Positions 8,054 through 18,972 of a stretch of 35,848 nt of DNA are shown here, one piece after another. Made by a program: the position numbers and the translations under genes. Each line of letters begins with the position of its first letter. Position 1 is the stretch's first letter. The notes under the pieces are model-generated. The model was given only the letters and a program-made list of their open reading frames with translations. It did no database searches and had not been told where the DNA came from. This DNA comes from Gammaproteobacteria bacterium (GTDB lineage Bacteria > Pseudomonadota > Gammaproteobacteria > DAOVJZ01): NCBI GenBank assembly GCA_029882995.1, contig JAOUJV010000013.1, positions 1-35,848 of the forward strand, read 5' to 3'.

Positions 8054-9574
8054 TCACTCCTTACCGCTCCCTGAAACAGCTTTCAGGCCAGCAGAAAGTC
8101 CTGATGCGGCAAAACCGATATTGCCCGCGCCCATGGTCAACAACACATCGTCATCTTTTAATAATCCGGACAAGGTATCTGGCAGTTCTTCAACGTTCTG
8201 GCAAAAGACCGGGTCCACCTGTCCACGTGTTCGAATAGCACGCGCGAGAGTACGACCATCTGCACCTGCAATGGGTTCCTCACCCGCTGCGTATACATCT
8301 AGCAACACCAGCACATCCACTTCAGATAATACTTTTGTAAAATCTTCAAACAGATCACGTGTGCGACTGTAACGATGTGGCTGAAACACGACAAACAGGC
8401 GCCGTTCTGGCCAGCTTGCACGTGCAGCCCGAATAGTGGCGGCCACTTCACGCGGGTGATGCCCGTAATCATCTACCAGCAAAGCCTTGCCTTTGGGATG
8501 TTTGATATCACCATAAATCTGGAAACGACGACCAATACCCTGAAATTTTTCCAGCGCAATCTGGATGGATTTGTCATCTACTCCCAGTTCGCGTGCCACG
8601 GCAATTGCCGCCAGTGCATTCAACACATTATGTTCACCGGGCATATTCAAAGTGACGGGTAAAGGCTTGTCCATATCATGGGATACAACTGAAAAATGAA
8701 CACGTGTACCTTCCTGCTTTAAATCAACAGCGCGCACATCCGCTGATTTTGAAAAACCGTAACTCAATATCGGACGCGTTACTTCCGGTAGCACTTCTTT
8801 CACGATCGGATCTTCAATACACATGACTGCCAACCCATAGAAAGGCAAATGATGCAGAAAATCGACAAAGGTTTTTCTGAGCTTTTCAAAATCACCGTCA
8901 TAGGTCGACATATGATCAGCATCAATATTGGTCACAATGGCCATCATGGGTTGTAAATGCAGGAACGAGGCATCGCTTTCATCCGCTTCTGCAACCAGAT
9001 ATTCACCTGAACCCAGCTTGGCATGTGAGCCGGCGCTATTGAGTCGCCCACCGATAACAAAGGTGGGGTCTAAATCACCTTCGGCCAACAGGCTCGCAAT
9101 CAAGCTGGTTGTAGTAGTCTTGCCATGCGTACCCGCCACCGCAATGCCGTAACGGAAGCGCATGAGTTCAGCCAGCATTTCAGCACGCGGTACGACCGGA
9201 ATATGTAACTTGCGTGCCGCAATCACTTCAGGATTGTCTTGCTGTATGGCGGTTGAAGTCACCACAACATCACTACCTTCCACATTCTTTGCATCATGAC
9301 CAAACACGATCCTGGCACCCAGCTCTTTCAGTCTGAGGGTGACTGTATTTTCACCCAGATCAGAACCGGTAATCTCAAATCCCATATTAAGGAATACTTC
9401 GGCAATACCACCCATGCCGGAGCCACCGATTCCAACAAAGTGCAAGTGGCGTACGCGACCCATGGAATGTAGTCTGGAATCACGCATGGATTTATGTGCG
9501 TCCAGTCGGGTTACTGATGCCGACTTGTTGGTATCTGATTTTTTCTTACTCATCATTCTGGTTGGCTTGCTCAT
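8054..9574 (-). CDS. murC: UDP-N-acetylmuramate--L-alanine ligase
   Basis: 506 aa from the chosen start. This Mur ligase adds L-Ala, the first stem residue, to UDP-MurNAc in the cytoplasm. It has an N-terminal Rossmann segment ([16 protein letters not shown], about residues 45-60), a P-loop GTHGKTTTT at 148-156, and later [14 protein letters not shown] and FQPHRYSRT typical of MurC. About 40 basic, serine-rich residues precede the first beta strand, longer than in E. coli and likely disordered. The start at 9574 overlaps the murG stop as ATGA and has GGGGGTGG about six bases upstream. An in-frame ATG at 9592 lacks usable spacing. Confidence 0.96.
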   Translation of the reverse strand: MSKPTRMMSKKKSDTNKSASVTRLDAHKSMRDSRLHSMGRVRHLHFVGIGGSGMGGIAEVFLNMGFEITGSDLGENTVTLRLKELGARIVFGHDAKNVEGSDVVVTSTAIQQDNPEVIAARKLHIPVVPRAEMLAELMRFRYGIAVAGTHGKTTTTSLIASLLAEGDLDPTFVIGGRLNSAGSHAKLGSGEYLVAEADESDASFLHLQPMMAIVTNIDADHMSTYDGDFEKLRKTFVDFLHHLPFYGLAVMCIEDPIVKEVLPEVTRPILSYGFSKSADVRAVDLKQEGTRVHFSVVSHDMDKPLPVTLNMPGEHNVLNALAAIAVARELGVDDKSIQIALEKFQGIGRRFQIYGDIKHPKGKALLVDDYGHHPREVAATIRAARASWPERRLFVVFQPHRYSRTRDLFEDFTKVLSEVDVLVLLDVYAAGEEPIAGADGRTLARAIRTRGQVDPVFCQNVEELPDTLSGLLKDDDVLLTMGAGNIGFAASGLSAGLKAVSGSGKE

Positions 9575-10650
9575 TTTGCCACCCCCATACATACCTCAGC
9601 GACGGCACGTGTTGCCTGAGGACGGGCAAGACTGTGTGCTGCCTGTGCCATGATCAATAACTGGTTACGCTTGCCATAAAAATCCCGCAACACTGTAGCA
9701 AGACGATCCACTGACAACTCAGTTTGTGGAACCAAAATAGCACCACCGGATCGAACCAGATATTCAGCATTATGCGTCTGGTGATCATCCACGGCATGTG
9801 GGAAAGGTACCAGCACAGCCGGTACACCCACCGCAGTGAGTTCGGCAATCGTTAATGCGCCGGCACGACACAAAACAAGATCAGCCCACTCATAGGCCTC
9901 GGCCATGTTTTCGATAAATGCATCTACACGCGCTTCAACTTGCGATTCTTTATATAAGCTGCGTGTCTCTTCAATGTGTCTGGTACCGGTCTGATGCCAG
10001 ACTTCCGGTCGCACATTTGCATCCATACTTGCCAGCGCACTGGGAACAACTTCATTCAATGCCTTGGCTCCCTGACTGCCACCGAGCACCAGCAATCTTA
10101 ATCCAGTGCCATGGCTGCTAAATCTTTCTTCCGGACTGCTAACACCGGCAATATTGCTACGTACCGGGTTACCGGTATGCAATACCTTTTTGCTTTTTTC
10201 AAACGTGTCAGGAAAAGCTTCAAGAATGCAGGATGCACACCGTGACAATAATCGATTGGTAAATCCGGCAATTGAATTCTGTTCATGAATAACCAAAGGT
10301 CGGCGCAACAGACAGGCGACCACACCACCGGGACCGGAGGCAAAGCCGCCCATACCTAAAACCACACCCGGACGATAACGAATGAATATGACCAATGCCT
10401 GCAGGATTGCCAGTGTTAAAACAAACGGCGCCAGCATCAACCGTATTACACCCTTGCCACGTAACCCGCCAACGGAAATCCATGCAATTGGAATACCGGC
10501 ATTGGGTATGACTTCGGCTTCAAGCCCATTACGCGTTCCCATCCAGATCACCTTTGCATCACGACTGCGTAATTCATCCGCCACTGCCAGTGCCGGAAAC
10601 ACATGACCACCTGTTCCACCTGCCATGATGAGAATAGGCTTATCACTCAT
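9571..10650 (-). CDS. murG: UDP-GlcNAc:lipid I N-acetylglucosaminyltransferase
   Basis: 359 aa. This GT-B glycosyltransferase converts lipid I to lipid II on the cytoplasmic face of the inner membrane. The glycine-rich [10 protein letters not shown] loop is at residues 11-20 and [12 protein letters not shown]-type loop residues follow near 100. The [14 protein letters not shown] segment begins the C-terminal domain, and [11 protein letters not shown] near residue 260 binds the UDP-sugar. The start at 10650 overlaps the ftsW stop as ATGA with GGGGGTGG five to six bases before it. An in-frame ATG 15 nt upstream (10665) would absorb this Shine-Dalgarno into the coding region. Confidence 0.96.
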   Translation of the reverse strand: MSDKPILIMAGGTGGHVFPALAVADELRSRDAKVIWMGTRNGLEAEVIPNAGIPIAWISVGGLRGKGVIRLMLAPFVLTLAILQALVIFIRYRPGVVLGMGGFASGPGGVVACLLRRPLVIHEQNSIAGFTNRLLSRCASCILEAFPDTFEKSKKVLHTGNPVRSNIAGVSSPEERFSSHGTGLRLLVLGGSQGAKALNEVVPSALASMDANVRPEVWHQTGTRHIEETRSLYKESQVEARVDAFIENMAEAYEWADLVLCRAGALTIAELTAVGVPAVLVPFPHAVDDHQTHNAEYLVRSGGAILVPQTELSVDRLATVLRDFYGKRNQLLIMAQAAHSLARPQATRAVAEVCMGVAK

Positions 10651-11843
10651 GTCGCCCACCCCCATCTGGATTCTTCCTGTACCTGTTTGCGACGACTCGC
10701 ACCGGAAGTACGCAATTCAAAATAAATGCGTAACAGGATCCCGATAGCGGCACAGGTGACAACAATGCTGGAGCCGCCATAACTCATCAGAGGCAAGGTC
10801 AATCCCTTGGTAGGCAACAGACCCATATTGACACCGATGTTCACAAACGCCTGAATACCCAGCCACAATCCGATGCCATAAGCCAGAAATGCGGAAAACA
10901 GTTTTTCCTGTTGTTCCGCGAGTTGTCCGATTTTAAAACTGCGCCAGACAATGATGACAAACAGAGCAATCACAAACAAAGTACTGATGAACCCAAGTTC
11001 CTCTGCCATGATGGCAAACAGAAAATCAGTATGTGCCTCTGGTAAATAAAACAGTTTCTGAACACTGTCGCCCAGACCAACGCCGCTGAAATCTCCACGA
11101 CCAAATGCAATCAGCGCCTGTGTTAACTGGAATCCGCTGTTAAAGGGATCTGCCCATGGATTCATAAAGGAAGTCAGTCGTTCAACACGATAGGGAGATG
11201 ACAATGCCAGTCCTGCCAGCACGACCAGCATGCCTGACATAAACAGACTGAATTGCAATAAACGTACGCCACCCATAAACATCACACCCAGTCCTGTCAT
11301 TAAAATAACAGAGGCAGCACCGAAATCCGGTTCCAGCAATAACAAGGCACAGATCAAAAGTAATAATGACATGGGCTTAATCAACCCGCTGACCGATGTT
11401 TGTACCTCATTGGTATGACGCATCAAATATCCCGGCAAATAGATCACAACAAACAGTTTCACCAACTCCGAGGGCTGCAAGTTAAACAATCCAAACCCGA
11501 TCCAGCGAATACTGCCATTGACTTCACGTCCAATCCCGGGAATAAGCACCAGTACCAGCAGGACAATACCTGCCAGCAATAATTTGGGATTATGTTTTTC
11601 CCAGAATGAAACCGGCATGGTTGAAACAACAAATCCACAAAGCAGGCCCATTCCGACATAGACAGATTGCCTGAACAAATAATAAAAAGGCTGTCCTGTT
11701 TTTTGATCGGCAACTGAAATGGAAGCCGATGTCACCATCACCAGTCCCAATGCAAGCAGAATCAGGGTTGCGCCCAACAAATAGAAATCAATGCGCGCAG
11801 GTTCATCGACTGTCATGGTTGTTTTTTTGTTGTATTTTCTCAT
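10647..11843 (-). CDS. ftsW: Septal peptidoglycan glycosyltransferase FtsW (SEDS)
   Basis: 398 aa, a polytopic membrane protein of about ten helices. With FtsI it forms the septal peptidoglycan synthase that polymerises lipid II. The SEDS signature is clear: FNLQPSELVKL near residue 120, the large periplasmic loop with LPEAHTDFLFAIMAEELGF (about 270-288), where the aspartate is the expected catalytic residue, and GLLPTKGLTLPLMSYGGSS near 342-360. The start ATG overlaps the murD stop (ATGA), and an AGGGG Shine-Dalgarno lies upstream. MTVDEPARID at residue 10 is an alternative start. Confidence 0.96.
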   Translation of the reverse strand: MRKYNKKTTMTVDEPARIDFYLLGATLILLALGLVMVTSASISVADQKTGQPFYYLFRQSVYVGMGLLCGFVVSTMPVSFWEKHNPKLLLAGIVLLVLVLIPGIGREVNGSIRWIGFGLFNLQPSELVKLFVVIYLPGYLMRHTNEVQTSVSGLIKPMSLLLLICALLLLEPDFGAASVILMTGLGVMFMGGVRLLQFSLFMSGMLVVLAGLALSSPYRVERLTSFMNPWADPFNSGFQLTQALIAFGRGDFSGVGLGDSVQKLFYLPEAHTDFLFAIMAEELGFISTLFVIALFVIIVWRSFKIGQLAEQQEKLFSAFLAYGIGLWLGIQAFVNIGVNMGLLPTKGLTLPLMSYGGSSIVVTCAAIGILLRIYFELRTSGASRRKQVQEESRWGWAT

Positions 11844-13189
11844 GCCGCCATCCCCTGCACGGCCTGAACAAAGGCATCACCTCTGGCCTTATAATCAGAA
11901 AACATGTCAAAACTGGCGCAAGCGGGTGACAACAACACAACATCACCGGGTTGTGCCAGCTCACTGGCCCGAACTACCGCCTCTTTCATATCATTAGCCT
12001 GAACAAGTGAAACCAGACCTGATAATATTTTTTCAATCTGTGGCGCATCACGCCCAATCAGGACAACCGCACGACAATGATGAACAACCGCTTCACGAAT
12101 GGGTGAAAAATCCGCACCCTTGCCATCACCACCTGCAATTAACACCACTGGTTCTGACAATCCTCTCAATGCAGCAACTGTTGCACCCGGATTTGTTCCC
12201 TTGGAATCGTTATACCAGTTAACACCACCTGTTTCTGCAACCCACTGCATGCGGTGTGGCAAACCCCGAAACGATCGTAATGCATCCAGCATGGCTGGTA
12301 ATGGAAATTCTGCTGCGCGGCCAATGGCAAGTGCTGCCAATGCATTAGACAAATTATGTTTACCGCGAATAAGTAAATCTGACACGCTGATTAGATCCAT
12401 GTCACCATAAACAATCCAGTAACCGCCTTTACGATTTCGGATTCCAAACTCTTTCTCTTCCGGCTCACCCAGACCAAAGGTTTTTATTTTCCGGCCTGGA
12501 ATGGACATTGCCATGACTTCATGATCATCACGATTCATCACCATGACACCACTACCTTGATAAATTCTCTGCTTGGATGTGATGTAATCCTGAACAGAGT
12601 CGTAACGATCCATGTGATCAGGAGAAACATTCAGCACGGCGGCAACAGCGGCATTCATATGTTTTGTTGAGTCCAGTTGAAAACTGGACAACTCAAGCAC
12701 ATAAAGTTCGGTTGCATCATTTTCATCAATCAGATCCAGTGCCGGTGTACCCAGATTGCCACCAATCCTGACATTTTTGCCTGCTTTTACCGCCATTAGT
12801 CCAACCAGTGATGTAACGGTGCTTTTACCATTCGTACCGGTAATCGCAATGATGGGTGCCTTTGCATACGTGGCGAACAATTCAATATCACTGATCACCG
12901 GTATCCCGTGATGCAACGCTGATTGAATTTGCGGCTCTTTCAACGACACACCGGGACTGATTACGAGTTGTTGTGCAGAAGCAAATGCCTCTTCACTGAA
13001 GCCACCTACAAAAACAGCCACATCAGGAAACTCTTCACGCAACACATCCAGTCCGGGCGGCATTTCACGACTATCGACAATCGCAACTGCAACACCTTTT
13101 TTGACAAGGAAACGCACACATGACAAACCTGTCTTGCCAAGACCAACCACCAGTGTCTGACGCTCAGGGTCAAACCTTGTGTTATCCAT
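11840..13189 (-). CDS. murD: UDP-N-acetylmuramoyl-L-alanine--D-glutamate ligase
   Basis: 449 aa from the chosen start. It adds D-Glu to UDP-MurNAc-L-Ala. The N-terminal UDP-binding domain begins TLVVGLGKTGLSC (about residues 12-24). The P-loop is ITGTNGKSTVTSL at 116-128, and the C-terminal domain shows NDSKGTNPGAT and the SPACASFDMF segment typical of MurD. I prefer the ATG at 13189 (AGGA three bases upstream), which leaves the usual short lead before the first strand. In-frame ATGs at 13210 and 13246 are possible. The latter lies four bases after mraY but has no Shine-Dalgarno and would add 19 residues. Confidence 0.93.
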   Translation of the reverse strand: MDNTRFDPERQTLVVGLGKTGLSCVRFLVKKGVAVAIVDSREMPPGLDVLREEFPDVAVFVGGFSEEAFASAQQLVISPGVSLKEPQIQSALHHGIPVISDIELFATYAKAPIIAITGTNGKSTVTSLVGLMAVKAGKNVRIGGNLGTPALDLIDENDATELYVLELSSFQLDSTKHMNAAVAAVLNVSPDHMDRYDSVQDYITSKQRIYQGSGVMVMNRDDHEVMAMSIPGRKIKTFGLGEPEEKEFGIRNRKGGYWIVYGDMDLISVSDLLIRGKHNLSNALAALAIGRAAEFPLPAMLDALRSFRGLPHRMQWVAETGGVNWYNDSKGTNPGATVAALRGLSEPVVLIAGGDGKGADFSPIREAVVHHCRAVVLIGRDAPQIEKILSGLVSLVQANDMKEAVVRASELAQPGDVVLLSPACASFDMFSDYKARGDAFVQAVQGMAA

Positions 13190-13250
13190 GCTTCCTGTCG
13201 GTGTTATCATTTCCTGTACATTTATCCTGTTTAAACAATTCAGCATTGCA

Positions 13251-14333
13251 TTAACGAATTTTCAATGTTGCCAGACCAATCAAAACCAGTATCACGGTAA
13301 TAATCCAGAAACGCACGATCACGCGCGGCTCCGGCCAGCCTTTTAATTCAAAATGATGATGCAGCGGCGCCATTTGAAAAATGCGCTTGCCGGTTAACTT
13401 GAAAGAACCTACTTGCAAAATAACGGAAACGGTTTCCATCACAAACACGCCTCCCATTATCACCAGTGCCAGTTCATGTCTGACCAGAACGGCAACAATA
13501 CCGAGCGCAGCACCCAATGCGAGTGCGCCAATATCACCCATAAAGACCTGTGCGGGATAGGCATTAAACCAGAGGAAACCAAGACCGGCGCCCGCCAATG
13601 CTGCACAGAATACGGTCAACTCACCCACACCGGGAACATAGGGTATGCCAAGGTAACCGGCAAAATTAATATTACCTGCCACATAGGCAAAAATACCCAG
13701 TGCACCGCTGACCAGTACACAAGGCATAACTGCCAGTCCATCAAGTCCATCAGTCAGATTGACTGCATTACTGGAACCCACGATCACAAAATAAGTCAGG
13801 ATGATGTAAAAGGCACCTAGTTCAATCACGAAATTTTTGAAGAACGGGACAATCAGCTGAGTCTCGGCTGGCACAGAAGCCGCATCAAATAAATAAAATG
13901 CAGCACCCAAACCAACCACAGACTGCATCAGATATTTGTAACGCGGTATTAATCCTTTTGGATCGCGCTGAATCAATTTGATGTAATCATCCAGAAATCC
14001 GATCGCCCCAAAAAGGAATGTCACTACCAAGGCAACCCAGACATAACGGTTACCCAGATCAGCCCACAACAAGGTCGCTACACCAATGGCAACCAGAATC
14101 AATGCACCGCCCATTGTCGGTGTACCTGCCTTGGGTAAATGACTAATAGGGCCATCCTGTCTGACCGTTTGCCCTATCTGGTGAAAACTCAGTTTACGGA
14201 TCATCGCAGGGCCAATCATAAAAGATAAAACCAGTGCCGTCAGCGCACCCAGAATCGCACGCAATGTAATGTATTGGAAAACATTAAAGCCGCTATGAAA
14301 CTGTGTCAGGTAATCTGCAAGATAGACAAACAT
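13251..14333 (-). CDS. mraY: Phospho-N-acetylmuramoyl-pentapeptide transferase
   Basis: 360 aa, ten predicted membrane helices. It transfers phospho-MurNAc-pentapeptide from UDP to undecaprenyl phosphate, giving lipid I. The active-site aspartates are visible in FLDDYIKL (about residue 115) and [10 protein letters not shown] (about 195). The conserved cytoplasmic GDIGALALG stretch and the [15 protein letters not shown] histidine loop near 325-340 are intact. The start codon directly abuts the murF stop (TAA then ATG, no gap). Confidence 0.97.
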   Translation of the reverse strand: MFVYLADYLTQFHSGFNVFQYITLRAILGALTALVLSFMIGPAMIRKLSFHQIGQTVRQDGPISHLPKAGTPTMGGALILVAIGVATLLWADLGNRYVWVALVVTFLFGAIGFLDDYIKLIQRDPKGLIPRYKYLMQSVVGLGAAFYLFDAASVPAETQLIVPFFKNFVIELGAFYIILTYFVIVGSSNAVNLTDGLDGLAVMPCVLVSGALGIFAYVAGNINFAGYLGIPYVPGVGELTVFCAALAGAGLGFLWFNAYPAQVFMGDIGALALGAALGIVAVLVRHELALVIMGGVFVMETVSVILQVGSFKLTGKRIFQMAPLHHHFELKGWPEPRVIVRFWIITVILVLIGLATLKIR

Positions 14334-15728
14334 TTAATTATTCTTCTCCAGTAATCCGTGCACGACCGTTTCCATGTGCATGAAACGTGAACCTTTAACC
14401 AGTACTGTTGTGTTTTTATCCAGTAACGGTTTCAGTGCGGCAACAAGTTGTTCCGTACTGTCAAAATTTTTACCCTGTTCCGGATATGCCTTGATCGCTG
14501 TGCCGGTTAATTCCCCCAGTGTAAAAATACGTTGAATACATTTTTGAATCGCATATTCAATTGTTCGGTTATGAAGTGCCTGGGCGTCCTTGCCCAATTC
14601 GCCCATATCTCCAAGGACGAGCACTTTCTCCCCCCCACAGGAACTCAAAACATCAATTGCTGCTGATAATGAAGTTGGATTAGCGTTATAGGTATCATCA
14701 ATCACAACTGCACCGTTAAAACCTGTATTGGTCTGCAATCTTCCTTTTACCGACCTGAAACTTTCCAGACCGGCCTTGATTTGTTCTGCCGGTATACCAA
14801 CCGCCAGAGTCGCAGCCGTTGCCGCCAATGCATTCATCACATTGTGCTTGCCCGGCACATGCAATACACATTTAACCTCTCCACCAGGGAAAGTGATATT
14901 GATATCACTGTGAATGGCATCTCCCTTCCAGCTTGCAGAAACATCAGCCTTGTTCTCCAGACCAAAACTAATCACTTTGTGATCCTTCAGTAAGCCTGAC
15001 CAGAGTTCAAAATAATGATCATCTGCATTGATAATGCCAACACCGTTTTGTGATAAACCACCAAAGATTTCACCCTTGGCATGTGCCACGCCTTCTATAC
15101 TGCCAAAACCTTCCAGATGGGCATTCGCGGCATTGGTTATTACTGCTACATTCGGTTGGGCAATATGTGTCAGGTAATCAATTTCTCCGGGATGATTGGC
15201 ACCCATTTCAATCACTGCATGTTTGTGCTCTTTGGCCAGATTGAACAATGTCAACGGCAAGCCGATATCATTATTCAGATTTCCCTGTGTCATCAGCACC
15301 GGTGCCTGTTGACCAAGAATGGCCGCAATCATTTCCTTTACTGTTGTTTTGCCATTACTGCCTGTTACACCCACAACCGGAATCTCAAAACCGGCACGCC
15401 ATGCAGCAGCAAACTGACCCAAAGCCAGACGGGTATCCCTGACTATTATTTGTGGCAAGGGTGATGTCACTTCCCGATCAACCAGCAAGGCTACTGCTCC
15501 CCTGTTTTCAGCCTCTTTAACATAATCGTGTCCATCAAAGTTGGGACCGACCAGTGCGATAAACAGGGCACCCTTCTTTATTGCTCGTGTATCCGTACTG
15601 ACATTATCAAAATGCACATCGTTACCTTTTATTTGCGCAGACAACACCAATGACAGTTCGGAAAGCTGCCAGTGTTTGAGTACGGCCGGTTGTACACTGT
15701 TGTCTGTCTCTGTCATTGCCATCATCAT
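14334..15728 (-). CDS. murF: UDP-MurNAc-tripeptide--D-alanyl-D-alanine ligase
   Basis: 464 aa. It adds the D-Ala-D-Ala made by Ddl to UDP-MurNAc-tripeptide, completing the pentapeptide. The N-terminal domain with VSTDTRAIKKGALFIAL (about residues 43-59) binds UDP-MurNAc. The P-loop is GVTGSNGKTTVKE at 120-132, and IDDTYNANPTS in the C-terminal half is characteristic of MurF. Translation may begin at any of three tandem ATGs; the first overlaps the murE stop as ATGA. The Shine-Dalgarno is weak, suggesting reliance on coupling with murE. Confidence 0.96.
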   Translation of the reverse strand: MMMAMTETDNSVQPAVLKHWQLSELSLVLSAQIKGNDVHFDNVSTDTRAIKKGALFIALVGPNFDGHDYVKEAENRGAVALLVDREVTSPLPQIIVRDTRLALGQFAAAWRAGFEIPVVGVTGSNGKTTVKEMIAAILGQQAPVLMTQGNLNNDIGLPLTLFNLAKEHKHAVIEMGANHPGEIDYLTHIAQPNVAVITNAANAHLEGFGSIEGVAHAKGEIFGGLSQNGVGIINADDHYFELWSGLLKDHKVISFGLENKADVSASWKGDAIHSDINITFPGGEVKCVLHVPGKHNVMNALAATAATLAVGIPAEQIKAGLESFRSVKGRLQTNTGFNGAVVIDDTYNANPTSLSAAIDVLSSCGGEKVLVLGDMGELGKDAQALHNRTIEYAIQKCIQRIFTLGELTGTAIKAYPEQGKNFDSTEQLVAALKPLLDKNTTVLVKGSRFMHMETVVHGLLEKNN

Positions 15729-17227
15729 GTCAGTAATACTTTTACATATTCACGATCACTAAAAGACCGTTTTTCGTCGCCGATTATCTGGTAATCTTCA
15801 TGACCTTTACCTGCAATCAGAACCAGATCATTTTTATCTGCCTGTTCAATTGCATTGCGAATTGCCATGGCACGATCATGTTCAATAGAAACATGCTCAC
15901 GGTTTTCCATGCCGCTCAAAATACCGTTAACGATTTTTTTGGGATCTTCATGGCGAGGGTTGTCGTCTGTCACAATGACATGATCAGAAAGTGTCACTGC
16001 CGCCTCACCCATCAACGGACGTTTGCCTTGATCACGATCACCACCACAACCAAACACACACCAGAGTTTGCCCGTGCAATGTTCGCGCGCCGCCTTTAAT
16101 ACGTGTTCCAGTGCATCCGGAGTATGGGCATAGTCAACAATCACAACAGGGCCATGGTTACCCTTGATTCGCTCCATACGACCGGGAACAGTACTGACTT
16201 TTGCCAAGCGTTCGAGTGCCTCTTCCAGATCCAGTCCCATCTCCAGCAAGCATGACAGGGAGGCAAGCAGGTTTTCTGCATTGAAACGCCCGAGAAGTGA
16301 TGAGTGCAATTCACCACTTCCCCGGGGCGTATCCACCTGCATTGTGATGCCGTTTTCATCCAGTGTTACCTGCGTTGCACGGATTGTACTTATCCCCTGG
16401 AGTGCAGTGCCGGAAAGGCTGTAGGCAACAACGGAAACAGCATCAGAAATATCTTTTAATAACGTCTGGCCAAATGCATCATCTGCATTGATGACCGCAT
16501 ATTGCAAACCTTCGATCTGGAATAACTGGCGTTTGGCTTTACCGTAATTTTCCATATTGCCGTGATAGTCCAGATGATCACGTGACAGGTTGGTGAATAA
16601 GGCAAGATCAAACTGCACACCACCGATACGGTTTTGTTCCAGACCGTGTGATGAGACTTCCATAACAAGCCGTATTCCACCGGCATCACGGATGTCAGAT
16701 ATCAATCCATGTAACGGAATTGCCAGCGGGGTTGTATGTGTGCCGGGCTTGATATCACCATACAAGCCATTACCCAGAGTACCGATCATCCCGCAGGGTT
16801 CTGATTCGCTGTGCAATGCCTGTGAAAGAAAATGGGCACAGGATGTCTTGCCATTGGTGCCGGTAATTCCGATCACAAACATTTCCTGTGATGGATGATC
16901 ATAAAAACGATCAGCAATCAGTCCCAGCTTGTTTTTCAGATCATCAATTGCAATCACCGGAACAGCATCCAGTCGCTCTATGTTGTTGGCACTGTCCTCA
17001 CTGTCTACCACGATGGCAATCGCACCGGATTGAACTGCCTGTTCAATAAACTCATAGCCCTGCACGTTACTACCGGCACAGGCAACAAATAAATCTCCCG
17101 GTGCTATATGACGACTGTCAATCGATAAACCGGTAACAATACAGTCCATGGCATCACTTACATTGGCAAAGCCGCGTAACAATGCCTTTAATGAGTATTC
17201 CATTGTGCTTATCTGTTCAGCCATCAT
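15725..17227 (-). CDS. murE: UDP-MurNAc-L-Ala-D-Glu--meso-diaminopimelate ligase
   Basis: 500 aa. It adds the third stem residue. The motif DNPRHEDP at residues 422-429 is the meso-DAP specificity signature, so the cell wall should be of the usual Gram-negative DAP type. The P-loop GITGTNGKTS is at 120-129, and VDYAHTPDAL (about 364-373) and CGGDRDQGKRP (394-404) are further MurE landmarks. The first of two adjacent start ATGs overlaps the ftsI stop (ATGA). Confidence 0.97.
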   Translation of the reverse strand: MMAEQISTMEYSLKALLRGFANVSDAMDCIVTGLSIDSRHIAPGDLFVACAGSNVQGYEFIEQAVQSGAIAIVVDSEDSANNIERLDAVPVIAIDDLKNKLGLIADRFYDHPSQEMFVIGITGTNGKTSCAHFLSQALHSESEPCGMIGTLGNGLYGDIKPGTHTTPLAIPLHGLISDIRDAGGIRLVMEVSSHGLEQNRIGGVQFDLALFTNLSRDHLDYHGNMENYGKAKRQLFQIEGLQYAVINADDAFGQTLLKDISDAVSVVAYSLSGTALQGISTIRATQVTLDENGITMQVDTPRGSGELHSSLLGRFNAENLLASLSCLLEMGLDLEEALERLAKVSTVPGRMERIKGNHGPVVIVDYAHTPDALEHVLKAAREHCTGKLWCVFGCGGDRDQGKRPLMGEAAVTLSDHVIVTDDNPRHEDPKKIVNGILSGMENREHVSIEHDRAMAIRNAIEQADKNDLVLIAGKGHEDYQIIGDEKRSFSDREYVKVLLT

Positions 17228-18972
17228 AATGTCACCTCGGAAGACATTGGACTGCCAGGCAACATTTGTGCACGCAGTAATTTCTTGTCATCAGGTGCAA
17301 TGTCCATCAGGCGCAATGCATCACGCATCACATTGGCAAATACCGGTGCCGCCACGCGACCACCAAAATATTCCTTGCCTTTAGGCTCATCAATCATGAT
17401 GGTCATGACCAATCGTGGACGACTGGCAGGCACGACTCCTGCAAACATGGATAAATATTTGTCTTCCTGATAACCACCGGGACCGGCCTTATGCACTGTA
17501 CCGGTCTTGCCCGCCACACGATAACCGGCCACTTTCGCCAGTTCACCGGAGCCACCTTCTTCGATAACACTTTCCATCATGTGAAGCACTTGCTTGACTG
17601 TTTTCTCATGCATCACACGAAAACCTTCCGGTGCATCATCACGACGCTGCACTGAAACAGGTAATAGCCTGCCACCATTCGCCAGCACCACATAGGCGCG
17701 CGCCAGTTGCAGATTGGTCACCGACATACCATAGCCATAGGCGTGTGTTGCGTGCTCAATCTCGTTCCAGTTTTGATAATCGCTCAATAGACCGCTGGAC
17801 TCTCCCGGAAACACGCTGTTGGTCTGTTTGCCAAACCCGGCATCTGATAATGTTTGCCATAAATATTCCGGCTTGATAGACAAGGCCATTTTGGTTGCAC
17901 CCACATTGCTGGATTTTTGTAATACAGTCGCCATGTCAATAATGCCGTGATCACGGATGTCACGGATCAGTTTGCGTCCTACCTTTAAAGTGCCGGGGGA
18001 AGTATCAATGCGTGAACGCGCATGAAAACGGCCACTTTCGAGCGCGGCCGCTATCGTAAATGGTTTAATTGTCGAACCCGGCTCAAAGACATCAGTTACT
18101 GCACGATTACGATAACTATTGCTGCGCAAACGCGAACGATCATTCGGATTAAATGCAGGCTGGTTCACCATTGCCAACACTTCACCGGTATTGGCATCCA
18201 TAATCACGGCCGTTCCTGCACGTGCCTTGTGTTTTTTCACTGCCGCCTTTAGCTCACGATAAGTGATGTACTGCAATTGCTGATCAATACTGAGCGTCAG
18301 GGGTTTACCTGCATGGGGTGTCACAATATTTTCTACGGTTTCTACAGCACGCCCCAGATTGTCTTTCATAATGCGTTTACTGCCATCCGTTCCCTTCAAC
18401 AATTCATTGAAGGTCAGTTCGAGTCCTTCCTGTCCGTTGTCATCAATGTCAGTAAAACCGATAACATGTCCCATGACTTCACCGGCCGGATAATAACGGC
18501 GATATTCACGTTGTAATGCAATACCTGGCAATGCCAGTTCCTTCACCTTTTGGGCAACTTCAGGATTAACATGACGCTTGAGATAAACAAATCCACGCTG
18601 ACTGCGTTTCATTAAATGCTGTTGTAACTGTTCCGGATTGATGTCCAGTATTTGTGCCAGCTTGCCCCACTGATCGCGCGCTGTAATTAACTCACTCGGG
18701 TTTGCCCAAACTGAATCAACTGGCGTACTGATTGCAACGGGTTCGCCATGACGATCAGTAATCACACCGCGATCAGCGGCAATCGAAATGGTGCGTAAGT
18801 GACGCTGGTCACCCTTGTTGCGCAGGAAATCATTTTCAAACAAATGCAACTGGGCACCACGTAATCCCAGCACAAACATACTGCCAAGCAATACAGACAA
18901 AACCAGATAGCGTCGTAAGACAAACACTTTCTGTCTTTTCTGTGGTCTATCCCAGCTAAAGGATAATTGCAT
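17224..18972 (-). CDS. ftsI: Peptidoglycan D,D-transpeptidase FtsI (PBP3)
   Basis: 582 aa. This class B penicillin-binding protein crosslinks septal peptidoglycan with FtsW. A short cytoplasmic tail is followed by one membrane helix at about residues 20-40. The pedestal/dimerisation domain contains RGVITDRHGEPVA (68-80). The catalytic domain has all three penicillin-binding motifs: the SxxK nucleophile S300-TIK, SSN at 354-356 and KTG at 489-491. No truncation or altered active-site residue is seen. It shares one base with the ftsL stop (TAATG). Confidence 0.97.
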   Translation of the reverse strand: MQLSFSWDRPQKRQKVFVLRRYLVLSVLLGSMFVLGLRGAQLHLFENDFLRNKGDQRHLRTISIAADRGVITDRHGEPVAISTPVDSVWANPSELITARDQWGKLAQILDINPEQLQQHLMKRSQRGFVYLKRHVNPEVAQKVKELALPGIALQREYRRYYPAGEVMGHVIGFTDIDDNGQEGLELTFNELLKGTDGSKRIMKDNLGRAVETVENIVTPHAGKPLTLSIDQQLQYITYRELKAAVKKHKARAGTAVIMDANTGEVLAMVNQPAFNPNDRSRLRSNSYRNRAVTDVFEPGSTIKPFTIAAALESGRFHARSRIDTSPGTLKVGRKLIRDIRDHGIIDMATVLQKSSNVGATKMALSIKPEYLWQTLSDAGFGKQTNSVFPGESSGLLSDYQNWNEIEHATHAYGYGMSVTNLQLARAYVVLANGGRLLPVSVQRRDDAPEGFRVMHEKTVKQVLHMMESVIEEGGSGELAKVAGYRVAGKTGTVHKAGPGGYQEDKYLSMFAGVVPASRPRLVMTIMIDEPKGKEYFGGRVAAPVFANVMRDALRLMDIAPDDKKLLRAQMLPGSPMSSEVTL

